The notes under the pieces: model-generated
Seen by the model: only the letters and a program-made list of their open reading frames with translations
Told to the model about the DNA's origin: nothing
The model's database searches: none
In this document: one piece after another, positions 38,101-47,640 of the stretch
Layout: each line of letters begins with the position of its first letter
Position numbering within the stretch: the stretch's first letter is position 1
Source of the DNA: a virus
IMG/VR virus record: IMGVR_UViG_3300044714_000052
Coordinates: 1-64,000 of that record
Strand: one strand, 5' to 3'
DNA: 64,000 nucleotides
Translations under genes and position numbers: made by a program

Positions 38101-39814
38101 GCGTCGGGATCGCCTCATCTTCGCCGACGCCAAGCCAATTCCGCACCGTCCCGGCATCGTTCCGGAGATCGTCGGGAGCGCGATCGTCGGTGGCGTCCCG
38201 CATCATCTCTTCAAGCCACGCATGCCCGGTTTCGTGGATGAAGGTTGATGCGTCGGCTTTTCCCATCAGCCGGATCGTCGCCTGCCCGTCGCGGAGCACG
38301 GTTTGCCCCGCGATAGCACCCTTGCCGGCTCCGGCCTCTACCGATGGCGCTTCGCGCGCATAAAGCTCTTCGGGCGATCCGAGCGCACCATCGAAGCGCG
38401 CAGCGCGGGCGTCATAGTGCGCAGCCACCAGAGCAGCCGCAGCGTTCGCCTCGTCAGGCAAACGCCCGGCGGCAACGAGTCGCTGATAGGCATCGTCGTG
38501 GATGCTTGGTACAGTACGGAATTCGAGTGGAGGCGCAACGGATGGGACGGCAGCGGGCGGCTCAATGCCAGCAGGCTCGGCGGGAGTTGGAGCGGCTTCG
38601 GGCGATGGTTGAATTTGCTCTGACGGAGGTTGCGGAGGTTCCGCGAGAAGCCTGGAGCGCGCTTCTCGATATGCCGCCGACACCGGCTCAGCCAAATCCC
38701 GCATCCGATAGTCGTTCTGCTGAAGGTCTTGGCGAACCCGTGCCATGTCCGGGGTATCGCGACTGACCTGATCGGCCACGAAGGCATCACGCTCGGCGAT
38801 CAACGGATCAAGCCGATCCTGATAAATCTTCGTCATCCGCTGGTTGGCGGTCTGTAGCCTAGTCTGCAAATCCTCGATCTGCGCCGCATTCGGCGCCGTC
38901 GCCTCTGCCGTCTGTTGACGTGTCTCTGCGAGATCATCAAGCCATCGCCGATATGTGTCGCGTCGCGTCGTCAGTGCGTCATACTGGCTGAAGGTATCAG
39001 GGTCGATCTGGCGCGCGATCTGGTGAACATCGGAGGCAGCCGGGATTTCGGGTTCGGACGGAGCCGCGGCCGTTGGGGTTCCTGGACCGCCCGGCTGCTC
39101 CTCGGCGGCTTCTCGTACTTGTTTGATCGCAGTGGCCCGCGCGGCATCGGATTCAGGCGCAAGCGGTTCTGGCAGACCCTTCCATCCAGCCTCGCCTTCG
39201 CCGATGACACCGAGGCTACGCGCCTCAGCGAGATCGGGAGGGGCTAGGGCTTGAATGGCCGACGCAGTTGCACCGGGAGTGATTGGGCGCTCTGCCGGCG
39301 CTGGCGGGATTGGCTCCCCCAACTCCGCAGCACCGCGTGGGAAAGCTTCCGGCAACGCCGCGATATCGCGCGCCAGCCCCGCGGCGCCCGGAAGGCCCCC
39401 TTGTTCGGCCCGCTCGCCGATCGCCTCGATACCTGCCTGAGCGCCACGCAGCAGCGCCGTGCCGCCCCGCAGGACGGTGTCGAGCGCCACGGCGGCCGGC
39501 CGGATCATCGCCTCATTGAAGGTGCGCAACCAGGATTGATGGCCCTCTTGGGCATCGTTGAAAATGCCGGCATTTTTGTAGAAATCCTCAGTCTCGGGCG
39601 ATAGACCAAGCGGCTCGGCTCCCCACCCCTGTTCGACCCCCTGCCCGAAGGCGCTCATGATGTTAGCGCGCGGGCCTTGCTGAAACATGAAGTCCGGCAT
39701 CGCCGATCCGGTTGCGGCTTGCGGCGCGCCGAAAAACTGGTCAGCCGTAGGTAATTGCCCGACGGCAGGCGGGGCGCCAAAAAAATCATCAGCGGTTGGA
39801 AGCTCTGCTGCCAT
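35180..39814 (-). CDS. Polyvalent internal virion protein with zincin-like domain (1544 aa)
   Basis: N-terminal repeats PTADDFFGAP and PTADQFFGAP. Helical, Ala/Glu-rich linkers. Zincin metallopeptidase motif HETGH at residues 527-531 in DASTFIHETGHAWLEEMMRD, with EKFARGFERYMMEG as the downstream block typical of phage polyvalent (LPD-type) proteins. A long helical C-terminal half includes a possible membrane-active part (FFIMGGGLAAEALL). Size and position after the muramidase-like protein match gp16-type ejection proteins of podoviruses. Confidence 0.75.
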   Translation of the reverse strand: MAAELPTADDFFGAPPAVGQLPTADQFFGAPQAATGSAMPDFMFQQGPRANIMSAFGQGVEQGWGAEPLGLSPETEDFYKNAGIFNDAQEGHQSWLRTFNEAMIRPAAVALDTVLRGGTALLRGAQAGIEAIGERAEQGGLPGAAGLARDIAALPEAFPRGAAELGEPIPPAPAERPITPGATASAIQALAPPDLAEARSLGVIGEGEAGWKGLPEPLAPESDAARATAIKQVREAAEEQPGGPGTPTAAAPSEPEIPAASDVHQIARQIDPDTFSQYDALTTRRDTYRRWLDDLAETRQQTAEATAPNAAQIEDLQTRLQTANQRMTKIYQDRLDPLIAERDAFVADQVSRDTPDMARVRQDLQQNDYRMRDLAEPVSAAYREARSRLLAEPPQPPSEQIQPSPEAAPTPAEPAGIEPPAAVPSVAPPLEFRTVPSIHDDAYQRLVAAGRLPDEANAAAALVAAHYDARAARFDGALGSPEELYAREAPSVEAGAGKGAIAGQTVLRDGQATIRLMGKADASTFIHETGHAWLEEMMRDATDDRAPDDLRNDAGTVRNWLGVGEDEAIPTRAHEKFARGFERYMMEGRAPSGNLARVFDQFKQWLTQIYQTVGRLRAPITDDIRDVFDRLIALPNREPVIAEDMAIPEDFAAEHEALAERTAPEVAGGAADRVRAEADRVALEKAPEIYDELGSRSAGTSGETGGNAPEDRGPDRNGPAAGPRPRQAPASEPVGAERTSGGTATAEKPRLAEPAAARGPVDANVAFVRPDESPFIDRAGNIRLDLLGTPENVNEVIRTAAAENNEFLGARRGVISDAEVLRLADALGMDASQLDRRKLGQAFNAEEVTAARKLLVQSANAVHDAMAKAAAGTDEDVMAYAAAKDRHRLIQSQVSGVTAEAGRALRAFNQRVAGTEQAAQIGSFIEEATGRTLNQLRREAARGAALPIPSQVSKFVTDSEKTGFFDWLQSYFVNALISGPATHGTYAIANTLFHLYKATYETGVQALVGIVREAVTGETGTERVHAGEIGAQLYSFMGQGVRQGWRAAWDALRTDQTVSLPGETLGPNYAMGRQHVIPGVAGRVIESPSRVIAAIHSWSRTTSYETSIAAQAYRIAHNERLSDDRLAARINILSTNPTEDMMAAAVKEANENALMQRAPYGSFTAAVQRVTNWGVHIPDVAGVPMGTLRPLKYIDPFVTISSNVIKTNLSRTPAGILSPEFRADISGENGTLAFDRTAGKMLAGTSFFIMGGGLAAEALLTNSGPDDYRKAMMKRMTGWQAHSVKIGDIYYQINRLGVLGMQLGIAADLYDVAHQATTEDFSTAAWAAVHAFSQNILDESFMRGPSDLIRALTDHERYGPSFVRTFLSSFVPFSVGAAQIARTIDPYTRQARTITDAMRRKIPIESEALFPMRDVWGEKMPNRESPLPGLTAIYESKINNDPVNQRMVALGMGPALPERKIRGVALTDQQYDDYSRIAGRLAKGRLDQIVPSPGFAQIPETAQKEIISKTISAAREQARSLIMMRDPTIIQKAVVTKRAGVAAQ

Positions 39815-41991
39815 CAGGGCGGCGTCGTAGCGGGAGCAACGATCGGTGGCGCAGGATTAGCCTGTATCCAGCCATTCCGCAGCGCGATGCCCTCGGCTTG
39901 TGCGCGTAGCGCTGGATTCGCTCGCACGGCAGCGACGAGTTGCTGCGGATTCATCTTGCCGAGATCGGATGGTGCAGCAGCGTTGCCGGTGACTTCCTCG
40001 CCAGCCCCAAGCTGATCTTTCATCAGCTCTGCTGGTGTGCGCTTAAACGGCGTGACGAGCCGGTCAATCTGGTCCTTCGCGACAAGATCGGCCGGCGTCT
40101 TCCCGGCGGCGATGCCATCCTGCCAATATTTGAAGAATGCGGGGGTGAAGCCGATGTTGAAGGCGTCCTCGCCCTTGGGATCGCGGATTTTGAACGTCCC
40201 GTAATCGGCCTCGAAACTGAGTTGGTGCTTGGCGTAGGCAAGCGCCCCGGCTTGCATCTTCGTGTCGCCGGCCTGCTCCGGCCGCCGCACTTGTGCCATC
40301 GTTTTCGTTAGTTCCTGCGCCCCCGCAAGCGTCAGATCGCCGCCCGGACCCGCATGCCGCATGATCTCGGACTGGTCGGTCAGGGGCGGCAACTGGCCGC
40401 CTGGCCCCGCCGTAACTCTCTGATAGAGCGACCAAAAGCCTGGGCCATAAGCAGCCAGCGCTTGCTCGTTTGGGTTCGCCGCCTTACCGCGAATTACCCC
40501 CATCATGCGTAGCTTAGCATCGGGCGTCAGCGCCGTATTGTTGGCAATCTGCTGTGCCGTGATGGTTGGCTTGTCGCTGGCCGCATCCTGAATGATCGAG
40601 TTCTCTGCGTCATCCGACGCTTGTTTCTGCGCCCGCTCATGCTCCTCATATTGGCGCGTCTGGTCGGTCCAGGACGCCGTGTAATTCATCCGTGTCAGCT
40701 CGGCCGCTTTAGTCTTGGCCTCCGGCGATAGGTCGGAATGCTCGATCCTGTCCAGCGCAGCACTCAGACCTGGCGCGCCACCTCCTGGGCCGCCTCCCGT
40801 GCTGCCGTGTCCGGTGTATGTCGAGATGAAGCTGCCCACAGTTGGTGCTGGCCCATAGGCCGGGCTTTGTCCTTGCGCAGCATGCACGATTAAGCTGTCT
40901 ATCGCCGACCGACCAGCAGCCGGCGTGGGGTAAGAGGCGAACGTACCCCCATCGGTAGCGCGAACGCCGCTGTCGGCCTGTTCCGGTGCACCGGTGAACT
41001 TGATATTCCCCGGATTGTTCGTCACTCCCCGCGGGGAGCCGCCTTCATTGTGAATGATGCCGTCAACCAATGGGCCGATCTGACCGCTGGAAACCACCTC
41101 CGCAAGCGGTCGGCCGGGCGGCGCATTCGGCACCCTAACCGCCGGCGGCGGGGCGATTCCGTTCACATAAGATTGCGCCGCTTGATCGGCCGCCGGCACC
41201 TTTAGGCGATTCGCCAGTTCCTCATACTGCTCGGCAGATAGAACGCCACGATTGCGCTCAAGAGCCGCCTGCGCGCCGTTCGCATCAGTCGGTGCGCGCG
41301 CCATGATTTCCGTCACAGCAGCGTCACGCCGCCCGCGCAGCATGGCGTCGCTGATCAGATCGGCACCACCACCGAGGCGTTGCGCTTGCTTGACATAAGA
41401 GCCGACCAGATCGGATGTAGCGTGCTGCAATCCTATGTCGTCGCCACGGCTCACCGAATTGACGATATTCGACTTCGCCACATCGGAACTGGCCTTCTCG
41501 ACTTCGCCGTACCACTGCTGAGCCTGCTCATCAGCGTGCCGGCTGACCTCGGTTCCCATATAGTATTGAAATCGCCGAGTATATTGGTCGAACTGAAGCT
41601 GTTCCTCGGGCGTTCCCAAGCCGCCTCGGAGTTGCGTGCGAATTTGATCGATCTGCTGAAGCGCCGCGGCGCGCTGATCAAGCGCCGACCGCCCGCGTGT
41701 ACCGAAATATCCGAGGTCTTGTTGCGGCGTTCCGTCCGGCCCCGTCACGGTCTTTGTCGGGTCGCCGTAAAGCGCCGTATTCGCGGCGGTCATGAACTTG
41801 TTGGTCGCGTCATCGGCGGCAACCTCGCCGAAGAACTGCCCCGCCTTTGAAAGCCCTTCGCCTAGCCGTTCAGCCCCAGCCCCTATCTGCGCGCCGAACT
41901 CACGCGGATTGGTTTGAATAGTCTGGTAATCGCTCGGGGGTGCTTCCCGCGGCTGGACAGTCGGCGCTGGCGAGAAATCAATGTGGGCCAT
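39814..41991 (-). CDS. Internal virion protein with murein-hydrolase-like domain (725 aa)
   Basis: A helical N-terminus (FGAQIGAGAERLGEGLSKAG; QLQFDQYTRRFQYYMGTEVS) precedes a lysozyme-like block near residues 320-400: IIHNEGGSPRGVTNNPGNIK, TFASYPTPAAGRSAIDSLIV, TVGSFISTYTGHG. NNPGNI is the usual signature of virion muramidases. The C-terminal part is a helical ruler. It probably opens the cell wall during DNA ejection. Overlaps its neighbours by single bases. Confidence 0.7.
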   Translation of the reverse strand: MAHIDFSPAPTVQPREAPPSDYQTIQTNPREFGAQIGAGAERLGEGLSKAGQFFGEVAADDATNKFMTAANTALYGDPTKTVTGPDGTPQQDLGYFGTRGRSALDQRAAALQQIDQIRTQLRGGLGTPEEQLQFDQYTRRFQYYMGTEVSRHADEQAQQWYGEVEKASSDVAKSNIVNSVSRGDDIGLQHATSDLVGSYVKQAQRLGGGADLISDAMLRGRRDAAVTEIMARAPTDANGAQAALERNRGVLSAEQYEELANRLKVPAADQAAQSYVNGIAPPPAVRVPNAPPGRPLAEVVSSGQIGPLVDGIIHNEGGSPRGVTNNPGNIKFTGAPEQADSGVRATDGGTFASYPTPAAGRSAIDSLIVHAAQGQSPAYGPAPTVGSFISTYTGHGSTGGGPGGGAPGLSAALDRIEHSDLSPEAKTKAAELTRMNYTASWTDQTRQYEEHERAQKQASDDAENSIIQDAASDKPTITAQQIANNTALTPDAKLRMMGVIRGKAANPNEQALAAYGPGFWSLYQRVTAGPGGQLPPLTDQSEIMRHAGPGGDLTLAGAQELTKTMAQVRRPEQAGDTKMQAGALAYAKHQLSFEADYGTFKIRDPKGEDAFNIGFTPAFFKYWQDGIAAGKTPADLVAKDQIDRLVTPFKRTPAELMKDQLGAGEEVTGNAAAPSDLGKMNPQQLVAAVRANPALRAQAEGIALRNGWIQANPAPPIVAPATTPP

Positions 41992-42552
41992 CTAGTATAG
42001 CCCTCCAGTCCCTGCCCCCGGAGATGGCAACGCAGCCGAGGTGCCAAGCCCCGCCCATTTGAAAGAAAGATTGGATGCGCCTGAAGCAAGCGTCCCGAGT
42101 CCCGTCAGCGCCCCGCCCAGCACATCGCGCGGCGCTTCAGCCGCCTCAAGTTGACTCTCGGCAGTGAAGCTGGTGGCCTGTGTCCGATATCCATAGGCGG
42201 TAAGCCCGGCGTTCGCGAGCGTCTGCTGCACATTCTCGGTCCCGATTTCGGCTTGGCTCTCCCGCACCGCCTTCGCCGACCCCGTGTTCACGTCGATGTT
42301 ATTCGCCGCGATGCCGCTGGTGATCTGGCCGCCCTGTGCACGCTGCTGAAGCCCGACATTGGTTGCCTGTGTCTGCCCGGCGGCGAGTGCATAGTTGGCG
42401 TTCTGCTGGGCTATTTTTGCATTGTTGGCGGCTACCTGAGATTGATAATTGGCCTCCGCCGCAGCCGATTCGCCCTGGCCGATCGCGCCCACAGCCGAAG
42501 TGACCGAGCCGACCGCACCAAGGATGGGGGCTGCGGCTAATGCGAAGCCCAT
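41992..42552 (-). CDS. Internal core protein, gp14-like (186 aa)
   Basis: A hydrophobic start (MGFALAAAPILGAVGSVTSA) and a long Ala/Gln coiled coil (AAEANYQSQVAANNAKIAQQ; RAQGGQITSGIAANNIDVNT) match T7 gp14-like core proteins, which enter the host outer membrane at ejection. ATG shares a base with the upstream TGA. Confidence 0.75.
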   Translation of the reverse strand: MGFALAAAPILGAVGSVTSAVGAIGQGESAAAEANYQSQVAANNAKIAQQNANYALAAGQTQATNVGLQQRAQGGQITSGIAANNIDVNTGSAKAVRESQAEIGTENVQQTLANAGLTAYGYRTQATSFTAESQLEAAEAPRDVLGGALTGLGTLASGASNLSFKWAGLGTSAALPSPGAGTGGLY

Positions 42553-42998
42553 CAGGCTGCTCGCGAAATCTGGATTTCGACAAATCCCTCGCGCACCGTT
42601 CCCTCGATCGCGCGGAAGCCAAGGAGATCATAGAACCGTAGCGCGCGCGTGCAGGACTTGTGGACCGATGATCGGATGGTTTGCCTGGCCTCAAGAATGC
42701 GGCCGATCTCCTGCCGAGCGATTCGCACAAGCGTCATCGGCATGCGGTCAAGCGCATCGCTCGTAAAAAACCAGATGAGTCCCTCGGGCGCCAGCGGGGG
42801 AGCCACATCGCCCCACACGGCGACAACCTCACCGCTCGTGATCGCCGCGCGCGGGCCGACAGTCTCTCGCCATAAGCCAAACAGCACATGCCGCGCCTTG
42901 CCGTCGATCGCCGCTAGTTCAATCTGCTCCTCGCGGCGCAAGCGCGGCACGATCGCCCGGATATGGGCCAGCTTGCACGGCACAATCTCGATGCTCAT
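42552..42998 (-). CDS. gp13-like / DUF2833 acetyltransferase-fold protein (148 aa)
   Basis: ATGA overlap sets the start MSIEIVPCKLAHIRAIVPRL. GNAT-like strands (VVAVWGDVAPPLAPEGLIWF, RFYDLLGFRAIEGTVREGFV) match phage DUF2833 proteins such as T7 gp13, needed for head-core maturation. Position between the nozzle and gp14-like genes agrees. Confidence 0.7.
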   Translation of the reverse strand: MSIEIVPCKLAHIRAIVPRLRREEQIELAAIDGKARHVLFGLWRETVGPRAAITSGEVVAVWGDVAPPLAPEGLIWFFTSDALDRMPMTLVRIARQEIGRILEARQTIRSSVHKSCTRALRFYDLLGFRAIEGTVREGFVEIQISRAA

Positions 42999-45900
42999 GC
43001 AGCGCGACCTTGCTGCTGCTGGCGCGGCGGCAACGCATCCTCGGGCTGATCGCCAGTCTGAAGATCGGGGATGAAGCTCAGGACATTCAGAGGTACGGGC
43101 AATGTCTGCTGCACCGCGACCTGACCGGGCTTGCGCGGCTTCGCAGGCACTTTGACGTACACGTCGCCCGTAAAGACTGGCTGTACGGTAGCGCCGCCGG
43201 GTGATGTGTACGTCGCGGGCGGCGTCGGATCGACAAAAGCGAGTTGCGGTGTCACCATGCCATTTGTCCAAGGGACGGCGATGACGGGCGGGATCGTCGA
43301 GGCATCAGTCTGGTTCGTCCCGACTTGCGGCAAGAGCGAGCCCTGTACCCGCACGGTGACGTTGTATATCAGCTTTCGCCGCCCTTGGATTGTCGGTTGG
43401 CCGCCATTTAGATAGACGCTCTGAATCTGCGGCGTAAAGGCGAGCCCGATCACCACGTTGCTCGCGGCGAAGGGCAGCGTCACTTGGCCCAGCGCATTGA
43501 CGACAAATGGCCCGACCGGGACGCCATCAGCCGTGCCGACGACCTGACGGCCGATCAGGTGGCCGAGGCCGCCGAATACTGTGTTGTTGGCTTCGATGTT
43601 CCACGATCCTGACGGCTGCGGCAAGGGTGCATTGTTCGGGTCGGTAGGATAGGTTTCCTGGCATGGCAAGTTCCAAGTCCCGGCGAGCTGTGTCGGCCCA
43701 AGGTATGCGGTGATAATCGCAATGCCGCCACCCATTCGGAGGGTTTGCCCAACATATCCGGCGCCGATAGCGGAAAAGACGCTTGCCGTCGCGGTGAAAG
43801 TCACATTGCCGACAGCGCTGCTGGCATAAAGGGTTGCATTGTAATCGCTGGGGAATTCAAGCGGCCCAGCTGACACCGCCGCATCCACGCACCACGAATC
43901 TTCGATTGTCTGCCACAATCTGTTGTTCATCCGCTCTATAAAGAATCTGGTGCCACCTGCTGAAACTGGGCGCTCTGTGGCAAAATAAACGGCGTTGACC
44001 GGCGGCACTTCGACGGAGCTAATCGGGGATTCGATTACCGATGTAACGGAGCGGAACTGGCCTTGCGTGTCGTGACGCGCCCAACCAGCTAGTTCCTGCT
44101 CTTTCACATAGCTAAGGCTGAGCAGTACCCCGTCATTTCGGACTGCCCACACGAGCCGATAGGGTTGGCGAGCATAGCTCCACTGAAGAATTTGGTAGTT
44201 CTGTAGAAGGTGCGTCGAGGGCCAAGAGATGTCCGTGCCGGCGTAGATGTTGAAGAAAATCTGATATGCGAGATCGAGGACCGTGTTGTTGGCTATCTCG
44301 GCATACAACACGTCCCAATTGATGCGCAGCGGCGGGACTGTCGGCGAGCAGCCGATCGACGATTGCGGGAAGGCGATGATATTTGTCGGCGTGACGGCTG
44401 CCGGAGAGGAAGCAAAGCTGCCGGGTGCGCCGATCTGCCATACACCGGCCCCGGTAAACGACAGCAACCCAAGCGGCATCGAAAGCATCCATTGGATGCC
44501 GTCCACGGTTTCGGCCGTCACGGTGCCGGTAATCGCGTCCGAATCGATGACCGGAATTGAGGCATCGAAATCAGTGAACAAGCCCGGCTGGCTCATGAAG
44601 AACGTGTCGGGCGCGTTCAGGGTCTGGGAATAGACGCGGCGCTCTTGGAAGTAGGAGACGACGCCGGGGTAGGTTCCCGTGAGCTGGCCGACGTTGACCG
44701 TCCCGGATGCTGATGTGCCGGTTCCCGCGAAGACCGGCGTGTCCGTGCTCCGATAATTTATCCCCGGATTAACGACGATGACCGCAACAACCGAGCCGGT
44801 CGGCGTCGGCGATATCACGACTTGGCCGACAAATCCGCTTCCGGTGCTCGTCGTAATGCTGACGGCGGCGGCCGTCCAATCCGCAGATGAGGCCGAGATG
44901 GGAATGCCGAGTACTTGTCCAGGGGCGAAGGGGTCGAAGTGCTGCGGGGGCACTTGATCGAAATCTTGAGTAATGTTCGAATCAACGAACTGTGTCCCAT
45001 AGGCCGCGCCGACAAGGTAGAAGTTGGCTCCCACAGGAACCGGAAGGGCTACGGTGGTGCTGCCGGGATCGGTGTTGTAGGAAGTCGGTGCGCGATAGAT
45101 GTTGTAGTAATACCCGTTGCCGGCGACCGCATTCCAATTGACGATGTTCGAGCCAGCGGTCTCCGCCATATCGACGCCGTTCGTCACATTGACGGGACCG
45201 GCAGACTGGCTTTCTTCTCCGGTCGCGGCATTAACGGATGTGACCTCATAGGCATAGGCGGCCGGCAACGTCGGCGGTGATGTGCTGGAATTTGGCTGTG
45301 TCGTGGCCGTGACGGAGATTCCAGTCACCTCCGGGGATGTCGTCCCGAAGGCTGTCGCCGTCAGCGTCCAGTCAAGCGGACCGAGCCGCGCTAGGTCGTA
45401 AGGTGCGTATGACCCGCCGTTCGGGTTGACGCAACAGAGCGACATCACGTCGGCAGATTGCGTGTACTTCAGGTAGGCCAGATCGGACGCCGCATATGGG
45501 CTCGCAACGGTGTAAATGCGCGAGACAGTGCCGCCGCCGGTAAATGCTGGGAAAAGCGCGGTGTTGACCGGCAGGTTGTTGATTGAGTCGGCGATCGAGA
45601 ATGTCGTCGTGGTCAGAACGGTGATGATGTATGCGTTGTCGTCGAGATTGACCATTCCGCCGATATTCTGCGGGATCACCCAATCCCCGGTGTTGTAGCC
45701 ATGCGCCGTGGGCGCCGTGCTGATAACGCCAGGGGTCGCTTGAGATATGGCGGTAACAGCAATCCCGTTCTCGACAACGACGGAGCCTTCAAAATAGAAG
45801 CGGACGTAGTTGTCGCCGAACTCCAGGACGTAGCCCTGCTGGACGTTGAATTGCCAGTTGATCAGCCGCGGCGGTGAGTTTCCGAGGTCCGGCCTCTGTT

Positions 45901-46075
45901 TGGATGCCAGAATGAATGACGTGCCAGCGCGGGATTTGGCACCTCCCCGGTAATCGACGAAGCAATTTCTCATCGTCGTCGCGGAGGTCTCGACGCGCGC
46001 TAAGTCCGCGTGCCCCCACAATTCTGGTGCGATCTCGCCACCGGCAAAAGAGGTTTTCTGAAACGGAACGGCCAC
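42995..46075 (-). CDS. Tail nozzle protein, gp12-like (1026 aa)
   Basis: GTG start directly after the upstream stop. FQKTSFAGGEIAPELWGHAD and MRNCFVDYRGGAKSRAGTSF form the typical start of tail tubular protein B. Long beta-rich body with fibre-like inserts (GTGTSASGTVNVGQLTGTYP). Larger than T7 gp12 (about 790 aa). It would form the hexameric distal nozzle that docks spikes. Confidence 0.85.
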   Translation of the reverse strand: MAVPFQKTSFAGGEIAPELWGHADLARVETSATTMRNCFVDYRGGAKSRAGTSFILASKQRPDLGNSPPRLINWQFNVQQGYVLEFGDNYVRFYFEGSVVVENGIAVTAISQATPGVISTAPTAHGYNTGDWVIPQNIGGMVNLDDNAYIITVLTTTTFSIADSINNLPVNTALFPAFTGGGTVSRIYTVASPYAASDLAYLKYTQSADVMSLCCVNPNGGSYAPYDLARLGPLDWTLTATAFGTTSPEVTGISVTATTQPNSSTSPPTLPAAYAYEVTSVNAATGEESQSAGPVNVTNGVDMAETAGSNIVNWNAVAGNGYYYNIYRAPTSYNTDPGSTTVALPVPVGANFYLVGAAYGTQFVDSNITQDFDQVPPQHFDPFAPGQVLGIPISASSADWTAAAVSITTSTGSGFVGQVVISPTPTGSVVAVIVVNPGINYRSTDTPVFAGTGTSASGTVNVGQLTGTYPGVVSYFQERRVYSQTLNAPDTFFMSQPGLFTDFDASIPVIDSDAITGTVTAETVDGIQWMLSMPLGLLSFTGAGVWQIGAPGSFASSPAAVTPTNIIAFPQSSIGCSPTVPPLRINWDVLYAEIANNTVLDLAYQIFFNIYAGTDISWPSTHLLQNYQILQWSYARQPYRLVWAVRNDGVLLSLSYVKEQELAGWARHDTQGQFRSVTSVIESPISSVEVPPVNAVYFATERPVSAGGTRFFIERMNNRLWQTIEDSWCVDAAVSAGPLEFPSDYNATLYASSAVGNVTFTATASVFSAIGAGYVGQTLRMGGGIAIITAYLGPTQLAGTWNLPCQETYPTDPNNAPLPQPSGSWNIEANNTVFGGLGHLIGRQVVGTADGVPVGPFVVNALGQVTLPFAASNVVIGLAFTPQIQSVYLNGGQPTIQGRRKLIYNVTVRVQGSLLPQVGTNQTDASTIPPVIAVPWTNGMVTPQLAFVDPTPPATYTSPGGATVQPVFTGDVYVKVPAKPRKPGQVAVQQTLPVPLNVLSFIPDLQTGDQPEDALPPRQQQQGRAA

Positions 46076-47014
46076 TTAGTAGACACTTCCATCCGCGAAG
46101 CTGAAGCTTTCCCAGCCGTAGCCGTAGACACCCGGCCCTCCGCCGCCACCGAAGCCGTCAAAGCCGCCCGCGCCCCATCGGCCAAAGCCGCCGAGCCGGC
46201 GCACGCGCAGCCAGTCAGGCTGATGGTCGGTCGATTGCCGGAAGCCGGCCTCATTATCCGACGACACCCGCGCCTGCCGAATCGCATCCTTGGCGATGGC
46301 GATGTGCGCATTGCGCTCGGCGATGGCGAGCTTGGGGTCGCGCAGCACCTTCATGGCAAGCTGCGACGCCAGTACCGAGACCATCGCTTGGTCGAACAGC
46401 GAGTCCCAAACCTCGATCTCGGCCGCCAAGTACGTGTAGACGAACTGTGCCTGCGGGACGTTTGTCAGTATGATTCGGCGGCTGACCGGCCCAACGCCCT
46501 GGGTCGCGTCGAAGTCTGGCGCATAGGGACCAATCTGCGACGGGTACTGATCTGTGTTGCTCAGCAGGAAGCGGGCTGGCCGCTCATAGGGGTAGAGCGG
46601 GATCGACGGCACGTTCAGGTTCGGTGTGATCGGAACCGCCGGGTTCGGCGGCTGAATGTTGCCCGGTATCGGTGGGCCGCCAGCAATCGCCAGGGCCGAG
46701 GGCGGTAGCCCGCTCCACGGGAGCCAACGGGCACAAACCGCATCATTCGGCCATGCGTAGCAATATATCCAAGGAGCCTCCACGATTGTCCCGACGTTCG
46801 GGGTTTGCCCGGTGGAATCGCCCAGCAGGGTCAGCGGCCCCCGCTTGCGGGCAAAGGACCAGAATGACGCTCTCAATAATTGCATTAGTGCTGTCGTATA
46901 GATGCGGCGCGCAGCCTCGCTCTCGGTCGTACCATCGAAGATGCTGCCGATCGTGACTGGCGAACCAATTGCATCCAGGGAGCGGTTGACGATGTGCGCG
47001 GGCTCGGTCGTCAT
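46076..47014 (-). CDS. gp11-like tail adaptor, paralogue 1 (312 aa)
   Basis: IVNRSLDAIGSPVTIGSIFD, RASFWSFARKRGPL and VVYT-type C-terminal helices match the gp11/tail tubular A adaptor fold. A Pro-rich insert (PNPAVPITPNLNVPSIPLYP) and a Gly-rich C-terminus (GRWGAGGFDGFGGGGGPGVY) are extra. Next to the nozzle gene, so probably the member that contacts it. Confidence 0.75.
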   Translation of the reverse strand: MTTEPAHIVNRSLDAIGSPVTIGSIFDGTTESEAARRIYTTALMQLLRASFWSFARKRGPLTLLGDSTGQTPNVGTIVEAPWIYCYAWPNDAVCARWLPWSGLPPSALAIAGGPPIPGNIQPPNPAVPITPNLNVPSIPLYPYERPARFLLSNTDQYPSQIGPYAPDFDATQGVGPVSRRIILTNVPQAQFVYTYLAAEIEVWDSLFDQAMVSVLASQLAMKVLRDPKLAIAERNAHIAIAKDAIRQARVSSDNEAGFRQSTDHQPDWLRVRRLGGFGRWGAGGFDGFGGGGGPGVYGYGWESFSFADGSVY

Positions 47015-47640
47015 CCCCGCCGCCTCTCCGCGGCTGCGCCGACGGCAACCGCCGTCTGCTGCTCAGCCTGCTTGAGTTGCAGATTGCCGGCGAGATGCGG
47101 CACCAGTGCCTCGGCAAGCGCATCCACGAACGTCTCGACGAAGTCTGCCGTCCAGAGAGCGGGATTCGTGACGCGCGCCCGATAGACGCACAGAGCCGAC
47201 GGCATATTGGCGAGGATCACCTTGTAAGGCTGGACCGCCGCTCCGGTTGCGCTGAAGCTGTCGTCATCCACCCGCCAGTTCGCCGCACGCGGCACAAGGA
47301 TCGGATAGAGCGTCGGCGGCGGGACGATCGCCGCGAATTGCAGGCAATCGGACGGATAGGCGTATTCAAAGCCCCATCCCGGTGGCGGATAGGCTGGCGT
47401 CCAAGGTTGCCAGGGTCCGTAGCCGCCGATCGGCGGTGGGCCTTTGAGAAGCGTCAGGGCGACATTAGCCCGGCGCGCGAAGTCCCAATCGGCCTCGCGG
47501 ATCAGATAATCGCGGGTTTGGCCGAAAACATCGAGAGCAGCCCTCGCAGCTAGAGTGCCTTCATAGATGTTGCCGATCCGCCGCGTGTAGCCGATCCTGA
47601 CTAGAGCCTGATTGCAGAGCTGTTCAACGCTGGGTGCCAC
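47011..47640 (-). CDS. gp11-like tail adaptor, paralogue 2 (209 aa)
   Basis: GTG start with 17-bp overlap. QLCNQALVRIGYTRRIGNIY, READWDFARRANVAL and WGFEYAYPSDCLQF are the family blocks. Shares the plan of its three neighbours. Would sit in the adaptor ring below the portal. Confidence 0.75.
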   Translation of the reverse strand: MAPSVEQLCNQALVRIGYTRRIGNIYEGTLAARAALDVFGQTRDYLIREADWDFARRANVALTLLKGPPPIGGYGPWQPWTPAYPPPGWGFEYAYPSDCLQFAAIVPPPTLYPILVPRAANWRVDDDSFSATGAAVQPYKVILANMPSALCVYRARVTNPALWTADFVETFVDALAEALVPHLAGNLQLKQAEQQTAVAVGAAAERRRG

